Origin: Fibrobacter sp. UBA4373
Lineage (GTDB): Bacteria; Fibrobacterota; Fibrobacteria; Fibrobacterales; Fibrobacteraceae
Direction of reading: 5' to 3'
DNA length: 23,416 nt
NCBI GenBank assembly: GCA_002390045.1
Contig: DGSB01000065.1
Coordinates: 1 to 23,416, forward strand
Positions 6,711-14,850 of the stretch are shown here, one piece after another. The notes beneath the pieces are model-generated. The model did no database searches. It worked only from the letters and a program-made list of their open reading frames with translations, and was not told where the DNA came from. The position numbers and the translations under genes were made by a program. Within the stretch, counting starts at the first letter, position 1. Each line of letters starts with the position of its first letter.

Positions 6711-7885
6711 CGTTCCGCCTTTTCAAAAAGAATCATGGTTTCCAAATGCGGTGTGCCCGGGAACAGATCCAACGGTTGAATTTTAGAAACCTTGTAATGG
6801 GCAATTCTCCACTGGTTCACAGAACGCGGGATTTCGTCCGTGCCGCAGAATACATGCAAAACGCGATTGGGGTTTCTCTTGGCCAGAGCGGGTATCACAC
6901 CCTGTTCCACGCCTTTGCGCGGTGGGTCAAGCAGAACAATTTCCGGTTCGCGGAACTTCGGGATTTTCTTTTCCACAAATTCACCGTCGATTTTTCCCGC
7001 AAGGAATTTTGCATTCATGCGTTTTAAGAATCGAGCGCTGTTCTTCGCATATTCAATCGAAGGGCCTTCCCATTCCACGCCGAAAGTAGACTTCGCTTCC
7101 TTGCCGATGCCGAGAGAAAAAAGTCCATAACCGCAGTAAAGGTCGAGCATGTGCTCTTCCGCATTCGGCTGTAAAAGTTCCTTCGCCTTAGAAAGCAGAT
7201 TCGGAATCTGTGATTCGTTGATCTGGCTAAATCCTGTGACCGGATACTTCAAACGGATATCGCCTAAGTCGAGAGAAAGATCCTTGGGGCCGTAAAGTGT
7301 TTTGAACGCCAGCGCGTTCGTCGGGCGTTGAGCTTCCAAGTAGTAGTCGGAGCGGGTCGGATCAAAATAGACATGAGCCGAAAAAATGCCGAGGTTCGAA
7401 GCGGTCAAATGTTCTCCCATGAGCTTCAATTTACGCACCACGGAAGCGTTCATTTCGTTCACATTGAAGATGACCGTGCGACGCTTGTAAGAGCCTCGGA
7501 TAATCAACCAGTTCATCGCTTCGGCAAGAACCTTAAAAACCGGCTTTTTCAAGTTGTCTTCAACAAGCTTATAGATTGCCAGATGTTCTTCCGGTTCCAA
7601 AGGCTCCGCATATTCCGAACAATCATCGTCTTCGCCAAAGACCAGAGCGAATTTTCCATTTTCAAAAACCGCACGACGTTTTGTCGTGGTTCGGTATGAA
7701 CGCGGCAGCGGACTTGCCAAGACTTCTTCCGGAGAAGGAAGGCCATTCTTTTCACAGAACAACGCAAAGGCTTTGTTCTTGACAGCGAGTTCGTCTTTAT
7801 AGTCCAAGATCGAAACAGAAAGAAGCGGAAGGCTCGAAAGGGCCTTTGGCATCGATTCGCGAAGAGCATTTGAAAAAGTGATCAT
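6707..7885 (-). CDS. TrmA/RumA-like uracil-5 RNA methyltransferase
   Basis: A 392-residue S-adenosylmethionine-dependent methyltransferase. Motifs are QINESQ (221-226, the FxQxN motif), the SAM-binding LDLYCGYGLFSLGIG (247-261), LLDPPRKG (318-325), a catalytic cysteine at C347 in VFCGTD, and FPGTPHLE with the general-base glutamate E382. The family makes m5U in tRNA position 54 or in 23S rRNA. There is no N-terminal TRAM domain and no four-cysteine iron-sulfur motif, so the architecture is TrmA-like rather than RlmD-like; the N-terminal region SYRTTTKRRAVF also recalls TrmA. The catalytic loop differs from the usual SCNPxTxxRD (here FCGTDEIPRSV), so the exact RNA target is uncertain. It overlaps both neighbours by four bases (ATGA), between a lipoprotein gene and the nitroreductase. 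Confidence 0.85.
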   Translation of the reverse strand: MITFSNALRESMPKALSSLPLLSVSILDYKDELAVKNKAFALFCEKNGLPSPEEVLASPLPRSYRTTTKRRAVFENGKFALVFGEDDDCSEYAEPLEPEEHLAIYKLVEDNLKKPVFKVLAEAMNWLIIRGSYKRRTVIFNVNEMNASVVRKLKLMGEHLTASNLGIFSAHVYFDPTRSDYYLEAQRPTNALAFKTLYGPKDLSLDLGDIRLKYPVTGFSQINESQIPNLLSKAKELLQPNAEEHMLDLYCGYGLFSLGIGKEAKSTFGVEWEGPSIEYAKNSARFLKRMNAKFLAGKIDGEFVEKKIPKFREPEIVLLDPPRKGVEQGVIPALAKRNPNRVLHVFCGTDEIPRSVNQWRIAHYKVSKIQPLDLFPGTPHLETMILFEKAER

Positions 7886-8673
7886 TTTGCGTTCTTTGAA
7901 ATAAGGATGACACGAATGCCGGTTGTATTTGAAGTATAATCTGGAAGTTGCTTTTCTGCGTTATCCAAAGCGAGTTCCTTTGCCACCGACGTCCAATTTC
8001 CACCGCGGAGGGTCGTGTCGGCAGTCCACTCGGCCACATTGCCGGCGACATCGTAAAGGTTCCAAGCATTGGGCAATTTTTGAGCGACGGTTTGATAGGA
8101 ATCCGTCAAATGATTGTATTGCGCATAGTCTGCCGCTTTGGCACTTCCCCAATAATAATTGCCCGTCGTACCGGCCCGAGCCGCAAATTCCCATTCTTCA
8201 CCTGTCGGGAGTCTCACGGCCGAAACGTTCCAATTCGTCGTCAGTCCGACAATTTTATTTCCGGCTTTCACCGAAGAGTAAGAATAGGCGGTATCTAGGC
8301 CCAAATACTTGGAAAGCGCATTTGCAAAGAGAACCGCGTCATACCAGGACACGTTTGAAACCGGGAAAGAGTCGCCCACCGCCTTTACCATTTGCGAAGG
8401 AAGCGTTCCCATTACCGCTTCATATTCAGCCTGAGTCACTTCTGTCTGCAAAATAGAGAATGCAGAAGTTTCAACCCAAGTAAGCCCTAATGCGTCACCG
8501 CTCGAAGAACTAAGCCCTGCCGAAGACGAACTCGTCTCCTTCGCAGAACTTCCCGTGACAGCGCATTCCGGGCAATCCAGGCTCCCCGTCTCCCCATTCG
8601 TCGGCGAAGAACACGCAAAGAGAACAGCAAGCAGGAGTGCCATCAAAGGCCATAGTGTTTTTAGGAATCGCAT
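7882..8673 (-). CDS. FGE-sulfatase (SUMF1)-like lipoprotein lacking the catalytic cysteines
   Basis: A 263-residue lipoprotein. The leader ends in LFAC with lipidation at C21, followed by a serine-rich linker (about 42-59) typical of Fibrobacter surface proteins. Residues about 62-260 form a formylglycine-generating-enzyme-like domain: TEVTQAEYEAVMG (78-90), VSNVSWYDAVLFANALS (105-121), RLPTGEEWEFAARAG (154-168), GNVAEWT (211-217), RGGNW (223-227) and TGIRV (251-255). The only cysteines are C21, C34 and C37, so the copper-binding cysteine pair of true FGE is missing and the domain is probably structural or ligand-binding. GGAG precedes the ATG at good spacing. The upstream giant gene ends only 12 bases away, suggesting a surface partner of that protein (inference). 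Confidence 0.88.
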   Translation of the reverse strand: MRFLKTLWPLMALLLAVLFACSSPTNGETGSLDCPECAVTGSSAKETSSSSAGLSSSSGDALGLTWVETSAFSILQTEVTQAEYEAVMGTLPSQMVKAVGDSFPVSNVSWYDAVLFANALSKYLGLDTAYSYSSVKAGNKIVGLTTNWNVSAVRLPTGEEWEFAARAGTTGNYYWGSAKAADYAQYNHLTDSYQTVAQKLPNAWNLYDVAGNVAEWTADTTLRGGNWTSVAKELALDNAEKQLPDYTSNTTGIRVILISKNAK

Positions 8674-8685
8674 GATCTTTCTCCG

Positions 8686-11600
8686 TTAACGGACAACACC
8701 GACTCGATAAAATTTTTCTTTCTTTTTGCCCGAAATGAACTTGACCTTCAGCCGCACCGTGTAAACGTCGCTACCCAAACGGGAAATGTCCAAATGGTCC
8801 GTCTGATTTTTTCCCTTGTTTGCTGCACCAAGCTTTTTGGAAAAGACGCAAAGTCCTGTAATATCGTAAAATTCAAGCGTCGCCGATTTTGCATTCATGC
8901 CTAACGTGTAACGCACATTTGCCACGCCACCGCGTACCGGATTCGGGTACACAAAGAATTCTTCGATGCTCTCCACGGAATCGCTTACAGCAGGCGCCGG
9001 AAGTTTCGATGCATCAAAATAATCCAAGCGATCATAACCTGCGCCCGGGACATTCCAAGATCTAGCCATCACCGTCGATTCGGTCGAAGCCTTCACCAAA
9101 TTGTAACCCGTAACTGAATGCCGTTGGAACGCGTAAACCTGAGGAGTTTTGAGAGAATCAATCGTTCTATCGACAAAGAATGCCATCGGATAGACCGTTT
9201 CCCCATATTCAAAATTTCCGGCCGCAATCGGGAATCCATCCGTTATCGCCTTCCCCTTGGAATTGAAAGCCATCAGCATACCGCCATTGGTACCGACCAG
9301 GATTTCCGGCAAGGAATCCCCCGTCACATCCATAATCAGCGGATCCGAAAGGAACGCATATTCCGGCAAATTCTTGGTGACCGTTACCGGGAAACCCGAA
9401 AGGACAATTCCCGAGCGGTCAATCGCATAAACGCGGTTATAACCGAGGAACACAGCATCCGGATAGCCATCGCCATTCACATCGCCAATCGCGATAGGAG
9501 ACGATTCTTCCATTTCCAAATTCGTCCCGTCGTTTCCTCGCTTAAAGGATCGCGGAGCAAAAATCACTGTCGCGGAATCGTTTGCGCGAACCATTGTTCC
9601 GTAACCATGGCTTCCGAGAATAAACATCTCCGAATTTCCATCCCGGTCAAAGTCCGAGCAGGCCACTCTAAAGCTTTGCTTCGAAACGGCAATCAAATTC
9701 TTGTCCTTCATTTTCGGAGTCGCGAGTTTTTGAACACGTCCCTCGCTATTCTTAAACAAAGCGATTTCCGCATTCTTTCCGACAAAAGCGATGTTATCCG
9801 ATTCTTCATCCACACAAAGAGCCATGTCTTGCGGAATAAAGTCTTCGGGCAAGTTAAAACTTTCCACCTTCGAGAGGTTTGAAGTTTTAATGCGGTACAA
9901 CTTGTTCGAATCCGAAACATAGGCGTAGCCGTTTCGAATCATCGGGCCCAAAACCGGAGACTTTAACGATGCAAGTTCCTGATCGTATTGAACCTGGTCG
10001 ATTGCCGAAGAAAGGACTGTGCGGACAAGCCCTTTCTTTTGATGCAAACTGAAAATGGAATCATTCACAGCCGCTAGGCCCAGAAGCTTTCCATAGGAAC
10101 GTCCCAAACGGTAAAGCGGAACCGCCTCCGTAGAATCCACATTGGAAATGGCAGGAGTTTTGACAGTCGTATCGCTTTCCATTAAAGCCTTGCCCGAAGC
10201 CGACATCACCTGCAGCGTACCGTCAGCAGCCCCGAACACAATCAACTTTTCTCCTTCGCCGACAGACATTCCTTCCGGATAATCGAGCGCCACCGCACCA
10301 CGAACAGCCGCATTCAAGCCGACATTCTTCGGGAACTCGGAACCGGAAATCAAAGCATTCTTTGCCCAAGAAATCGTCACCGGGATCGAAGACGCGACAA
10401 AGTTCACCACGCTATCGCCCATAAAGGCGTTCGCCGTTTTTTCCTTGTGGAAATTCTTCGCTTTTTTCGCCGTCACCGTAATGCCCGTATAACCGCCTGT
10501 TGTCGACGCGGTATTGCCGTAGCCCGATGGCTTAATCGACCAAACCGTATCCATCAGCGAATCTTCTTTTTGACGCACATGCGGAATCAAGTCCGAACCG
10601 GATCCGTAATCATACGTATCCTGCCCAAGCGCATTCTTGAAAGTTTTTCCAATCGAAAGGATTCCATCTGCTTCCGCAAGCATAATGCCATACTGGTGAT
10701 CGCGTACCGTATCGCCACCCCAGAAATTCACAACGCCATAAGGCAAGCCTTCTCTCAAATACCAATCGTTCACCTTCCACACGGCAACGCCACTCGAAGG
10801 GAGTCCCGCATCAAAAGAAGAAAGGTTCACAATCACGCCGTTCAGTTTTTTATTGTTCTTTTCACATTTTCCTTTCGCATCGCAAATGGAGTCTTCAAAG
10901 GCAATGTGTAAACTGTCCACAGAATAAACCTTCGTCACGACTTCATAATCTTCTTCGGCGGCAACGTCCGAGGCAGGCACATACGAGACCGCGATTTTTG
11001 CCGAATCTCCCAAAGAACGTTCGCGGTTTTCAATCAAAAGATATTCGTTCGAAGTCAGCGGGACCTTGATAATTTCTGTCCCGGCGCCAGAACCTGCGGC
11101 AACTACATTTTTCGTCACCGATCCAGAGCTTGGCGGGTAAACGGTTTCTACGCTCGCCCAGCCCATATAAGCGCGCAACCATGCAGAAGGAAGAACCGGA
11201 AAGAATCCATTGCCCGCATTGTAACCGGCAAAATCCATCAGGTCAAAATAGCCCAATCGAGAAATTCCCTGTACCCCATCATAGGTATTCGGCATGCCGA
11301 GTTCTCGACCAATCTGGTACACGATCGTTCCATTGATGCCCCAGTTCAGGCCATCCTGCGAAGCGGTTTCACTCGTCACCATGACCGTCTTCAACGTATC
11401 GAAATTCGCCCCCGGAACAATCATGCCCTTCAAATCTTTTGCACAGTTTCGAGTCGTATCCGTCGAATCGAGATAGCTCCAAAAATCCTGCGTCACATAG
11501 GAATCCATGAAATCGCCCTGAGTGTCCGCATTATTGGTTCCCATGCTCCCGCCATCAAGCAAGCGGCTTGCTCCCGCGTGGATAATCATAAAGGCACGTT

Positions 11601-12102
11601 TCGTATTCGCCGACTTCGGTTGCGGAACAATAAACGGATTGTCAAGCGTATCCTTCGACTGATTCGCTGCCGTGACCGCATCCCAAATAAAGCTCACGTA
11701 ATCTCGAGTGCGGGCATCGTCGAATTCCGCGTTTTTTTCACCTTTCTTTTTGGCCGTACGGTTATACTCAATGATGTAGTGATTGACGGTGTAAGGTTCC
11801 CCACTCGGGAAAATGCGAGCCTTAATCACCAGATTTCCATTGCTCACCGCTTTATAATAATTATTGGCAAATTCAAAATGCTTTTGCCAATAAGCAGCAC
11901 TCGCTCGGTGACCGCTCGGATCCAAGCTGTAATTCGCATTAGAAGTATCACTGTCCGAATCAAAACGGCCAGTTCCCGTCGTTAGGGAATTGTCCGGGGA
12001 CTCCTGCAAAAACTGCACGCGCAACGCAAAAATTTCAAGCGTGTCGACAGCAAAGGAAGACGCGAACAACGCAAGCAAAGCGAAAAAGAAAAAACGTTTC
12101 AT
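8686..12102 (-). CDS. Giant secreted M6-peptidase-like protein with degenerate zinc site, FG-GAP repeats and YPNP sorting domain
   Basis: 1138 residues from the ATG at 12102; a TTG two codons earlier is a weaker start. A signal peptide (about 1-18, cut after SSFA) is clear. Residues about 20-325 resemble the M6/immune inhibitor A peptidase fold, including LGYFDLMDFAGYNAGNG and PSAWLRAYMGW. Where the family has HExxH followed by GLPDLYD, this protein reads YQIGR (262-266) and GMPNTYD, so both zinc histidines and the catalytic glutamate are gone. Calcium-type FG-GAP/VCBS motifs occur at about 817-823 (DFDRDGN), 873-879 (DVNGDGY region) and 924-930 (DVTGDS), part of a likely beta-propeller. The last 90 residues start with FFVYPNPV and look like a type A sorting domain of the type IX secretion system. 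A non-enzymatic surface or adhesive role is inference. Gene gaps are 19 bases upstream and 12 downstream. Confidence 0.85.
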   Translation of the reverse strand: MKRFFFFALLALFASSFAVDTLEIFALRVQFLQESPDNSLTTGTGRFDSDSDTSNANYSLDPSGHRASAAYWQKHFEFANNYYKAVSNGNLVIKARIFPSGEPYTVNHYIIEYNRTAKKKGEKNAEFDDARTRDYVSFIWDAVTAANQSKDTLDNPFIVPQPKSANTKRAFMIIHAGASRLLDGGSMGTNNADTQGDFMDSYVTQDFWSYLDSTDTTRNCAKDLKGMIVPGANFDTLKTVMVTSETASQDGLNWGINGTIVYQIGRELGMPNTYDGVQGISRLGYFDLMDFAGYNAGNGFFPVLPSAWLRAYMGWASVETVYPPSSGSVTKNVVAAGSGAGTEIIKVPLTSNEYLLIENRERSLGDSAKIAVSYVPASDVAAEEDYEVVTKVYSVDSLHIAFEDSICDAKGKCEKNNKKLNGVIVNLSSFDAGLPSSGVAVWKVNDWYLREGLPYGVVNFWGGDTVRDHQYGIMLAEADGILSIGKTFKNALGQDTYDYGSGSDLIPHVRQKEDSLMDTVWSIKPSGYGNTASTTGGYTGITVTAKKAKNFHKEKTANAFMGDSVVNFVASSIPVTISWAKNALISGSEFPKNVGLNAAVRGAVALDYPEGMSVGEGEKLIVFGAADGTLQVMSASGKALMESDTTVKTPAISNVDSTEAVPLYRLGRSYGKLLGLAAVNDSIFSLHQKKGLVRTVLSSAIDQVQYDQELASLKSPVLGPMIRNGYAYVSDSNKLYRIKTSNLSKVESFNLPEDFIPQDMALCVDEESDNIAFVGKNAEIALFKNSEGRVQKLATPKMKDKNLIAVSKQSFRVACSDFDRDGNSEMFILGSHGYGTMVRANDSATVIFAPRSFKRGNDGTNLEMEESSPIAIGDVNGDGYPDAVFLGYNRVYAIDRSGIVLSGFPVTVTKNLPEYAFLSDPLIMDVTGDSLPEILVGTNGGMLMAFNSKGKAITDGFPIAAGNFEYGETVYPMAFFVDRTIDSLKTPQVYAFQRHSVTGYNLVKASTESTVMARSWNVPGAGYDRLDYFDASKLPAPAVSDSVESIEEFFVYPNPVRGGVANVRYTLGMNAKSATLEFYDITGLCVFSKKLGAANKGKNQTDHLDISRLGSDVYTVRLKVKFISGKKKEKFYRVGVVR

Positions 12103-12121
12103 ATTCAAAAACTACAAAATC

Positions 12122-12856
12122 CTAACGATTCAAAGGTTGATAGTTCTGGGGAACCGGCAATCGCCACGTTCCGCTGCCCCATTCCGCATCGGTTTGCACT
12201 TTTTTTATGCGGATCGTCATCACCCATTCGCCGTTCCGATAGGCCCGGGTTTCCACAGGCGAAATCACCGTTCCGAACTCCGCATAATCAACAAATTCCA
12301 AGCGTTCCGCTCCCTGCGAAACTTCTACAACGCGGCCGTCCGCATTCAAAACAGCGACAAACGGGATTCCGCTTGCGCCCGAGCCATAGATTTTTTTTAG
12401 GGAAATCGAATCCGAAATCAAAAATTCCCGAGTAGAATCGATCGACCCTCCGCGAGGCAAGGATTCTCCCCAAAAAAATCCGGCAATCTGATGGATGTCA
12501 AAGCGCGGAATTCCGGCAAAGCCTCCGAGCACATTCCCTTTGCCCAAGGCATACGTCTTCTGCGTCGAAACGGTCAAAGTCCAGCCCGTATCGCTCCAAA
12601 GGACAGAAGCCACCCCAACCCCCATCGGGCCCGAAAATTCCATGCGATACCGTTTGTACGGCACAGCAAACAGCACCCCCGAAAGGGTCTCAGAACCTTC
12701 TTCGGAATCATTCACTTCAATCGAAAACTTGGCTTTTAAACTATCCGGCGGAGCCATTTCCATCGACTCCGCAGGTCCCTTCGCCAAACGCGGTCCACAG
12801 CCGACAAGCATCCATGCAAAAGCGAAGATCGCGAAAAAAGGGAAAAGCTTTTTCAA
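12122..12856 (-). CDS. LolB/DUF4292-like outer-membrane lipoprotein
   Basis: A 244-residue lipoprotein; the leader ends LVGC with C20 as the lipidated residue and glycine at +2. The start is a TTG whose TTGA overlaps the stop of the TPR gene, preceded by GGAAGG four bases away; the next in-frame ATG (M16) would destroy the signal peptide. Residues about 35-150 (LKAKFSIEV, PYKRYRMEFSGPMGVGVASVLW, TQKTYALGKGN) show the alternating strand pattern of LolB/LolA-type half-barrels and of DUF4292. Such proteins bind lipid or acyl chains and act at the inner face of the outer membrane. The 3' part (RAYRNGEWVMTIRIKKVQTD) continues the sheet. I recall DUF4292 genes in Bacteroidetes following a TPR gene, as here; function is otherwise unknown. 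Confidence 0.75.
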   Translation of the reverse strand: MKKLFPFFAIFAFAWMLVGCGPRLAKGPAESMEMAPPDSLKAKFSIEVNDSEEGSETLSGVLFAVPYKRYRMEFSGPMGVGVASVLWSDTGWTLTVSTQKTYALGKGNVLGGFAGIPRFDIHQIAGFFWGESLPRGGSIDSTREFLISDSISLKKIYGSGASGIPFVAVLNADGRVVEVSQGAERLEFVDYAEFGTVISPVETRAYRNGEWVMTIRIKKVQTDAEWGSGTWRLPVPQNYQPLNR

Positions 12857-14841
12857 GGTGCCTTCCCGGAATCCTTTTCTGCGGCCGGAGCCTTTGCGGG
12901 TTCCTTTTGAACGTTTTCAGCTTCTTTAATCGCCTGCTTCAAAATCTCGATTTGCTTTTTGGCGTTTTCATTTTTCGGATCGATGTTCAACACTTTCTGA
13001 TAATAATCCAAAGCGCGAGCATTTAACGAAAGAGCCTGGCAAATCGCCGCCAGATGCGCATAAATCGAAGTATCCTGGTAGAACATTTCCTTTAAGGAAT
13101 CTTCCGCAGCTTCGACCTGTTCCATCATCGCCAGGGCTTCTTTATACTTTCCAAGACGATACAGCGCCCAACCTTTCGAATCCTTATAAGCGACATTCGA
13201 CGGTTCCATTTTAAGCGCTTCATCAATCAAAGAGTTTCCCCACTTCACTTCGTCCGGAGAGCGATTCATATCCACCAGGTAATAGCCCAAGTGGTTTTTC
13301 GCGGTCGCATCTTGCGGATACTTCACAAAGATTTTCTTGAAAACCACAATGGCCGAATCGACTTGATCATACATCAAAAGATTCGAAGCGTAAGCGAACA
13401 AAAGGTTCGGAGTATCGCCCGCCATTTTCGATGCCGCCATATAATGATCGTCCGCCAGTTTTCTTAACGCCTTTGCGGAATCGAGTTTTTCCGGAGTCGT
13501 CGGAGCCCGTTCCAAATCTTCCGCATTCATCTGCAAAAAAGTTCCATAGCTGTAATGGGCGTTCGCCATATCCATGGTTTCCGCCGTTTCAAACTTGCGA
13601 AGTTCTTCGAGGTTTCCCGATTCCTGAATTTTTGCACGCATCGAATCCAACTTCGGATTTGGAGCTGTTGCCGTTTCCAAAACTTTATAGGCCTTCTGGT
13701 AAGCGCGCATTTTCGCATAGCGGACAAGCAGTGCGGAACGATAAGCCAAGGGTTCTTTGTCGTAAGCCTTTTCCAAATACTGCAAGGATTTTGCAGAATC
13801 CCCATCTTCTAACGCATAAACGCTCAGCATGCCAAAAGCAGAGGCCGCATACTTATCCGTCGTCGCCAAGCGATTCCAATGGACAAGCGCCTGGCTCTTC
13901 TTTTCCAGCTTGGTTTCAAGCAGCGCCAAATTCATCAGCACATGGTAATTGTCCGGATGACGTTTATAAATCGCTTTCAGCGAATCCACGGCAATGGTAT
14001 CCTGATTCAACCCGACATACGCCGCAACCAAAAAGGCAACCGAAAGAGAATCGTCCGCAAAAGCGGTATCCGCACGGAACTCTTCAATTCCCGAAAGCGC
14101 TTCTTCAAAGCGCTTCATTCCAAAGAGCAAGCGGATTTGATTTTCCAAATAAATTCTTTCACCACGCGCTTCATAGACTTCGCCAAAAAGATCCGCCATC
14201 AGGGAATCCTTTTTCGCATTGGCCAATAAGGAAATTTGGCGATCAAGCATCGACTGCGGAAAGCCGATCTGCGGAAGAAGCATTGCATAAACGCGAATCA
14301 GTTCGTCATAATTATGGACGATTTCTAGCAAAAGCGAATATTCATAGGCGGCGCGAAGATTTTGATCGCTGGAATCCACCGCTTTTTTATAATAGGCGAG
14401 GGCGCTGTCCAAATTGGACTGTTCGCTGTACACACGGCCCAAAAGCGCATATTGATTGCTCGTCTGCTTTCCTTTTAAATTCTTCGCTTTTTCAGCAAGC
14501 GCAAAAGCTTCTGCAGAAGCACCGCGCATTTCCATCAATTCCAAAACGGAAAATGCGAGATAGCGATTTTCGGGATCCGATTCGTACGCATGCATCATGA
14601 ACTGCTCGGCAAGGTTATATTCACCCTGATTTTGCAGAGCCAATGCGCGCAGATAAGAACCATGCGCAATTTCTAAACGCAGCAGTTCCGCGCTATCCAT
14701 TTTTACAGGATAACGGGATTTTTTGACAGAATCCGCGGACAGTAAATTTGCAGGCGCCTGCTGCACCACGACCTGTTTCGAACCGCTACAGGCTACGAGT
14801 GCAATGCTCGCAAATAAAGCGATGACAAGCTTCAGACGCAT
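12853..14841 (-). CDS. TPR-repeat lipoprotein
   Basis: A 662-residue lipoprotein. The leader ends LVAC (C18) followed by a Ser-Gly-Ser linker. Almost the whole mature protein consists of tetratricopeptide helices; clear units include YLRALALQNQGEYNLAEQFM, YALLGRVYSEQSNLDSALAY, NHLGYYLVDMNRSPDEVKWG, GWALYRLGKYKEALAMMEQV and ARALDYYQKVLNIDPKNENA. The C-terminus is a lysine- and alanine-rich tail. TPR lipoproteins act as scaffolds in outer-membrane assembly, secretion or cell-wall complexes. AGGGG lies six bases before the ATG, close to the stop of the PASTA gene. The 3' end overlaps the LolB-like gene by four bases, so equimolar production of the two lipoproteins is likely. The partner and substrate are unknown. 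Confidence 0.88.
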   Translation of the reverse strand: MRLKLVIALFASIALVACSGSKQVVVQQAPANLLSADSVKKSRYPVKMDSAELLRLEIAHGSYLRALALQNQGEYNLAEQFMMHAYESDPENRYLAFSVLELMEMRGASAEAFALAEKAKNLKGKQTSNQYALLGRVYSEQSNLDSALAYYKKAVDSSDQNLRAAYEYSLLLEIVHNYDELIRVYAMLLPQIGFPQSMLDRQISLLANAKKDSLMADLFGEVYEARGERIYLENQIRLLFGMKRFEEALSGIEEFRADTAFADDSLSVAFLVAAYVGLNQDTIAVDSLKAIYKRHPDNYHVLMNLALLETKLEKKSQALVHWNRLATTDKYAASAFGMLSVYALEDGDSAKSLQYLEKAYDKEPLAYRSALLVRYAKMRAYQKAYKVLETATAPNPKLDSMRAKIQESGNLEELRKFETAETMDMANAHYSYGTFLQMNAEDLERAPTTPEKLDSAKALRKLADDHYMAASKMAGDTPNLLFAYASNLLMYDQVDSAIVVFKKIFVKYPQDATAKNHLGYYLVDMNRSPDEVKWGNSLIDEALKMEPSNVAYKDSKGWALYRLGKYKEALAMMEQVEAAEDSLKEMFYQDTSIYAHLAAICQALSLNARALDYYQKVLNIDPKNENAKKQIEILKQAIKEAENVQKEPAKAPAAEKDSGKAP

Positions 14842-14850
14842 GAATTCCCC

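Noticed and set aside
13431..14600. Plus-strand frame opposite the TPR lipoprotein gene
   Set aside because: Proline- and serine-rich antisense translation; the minus-strand TPR repeats are clear.
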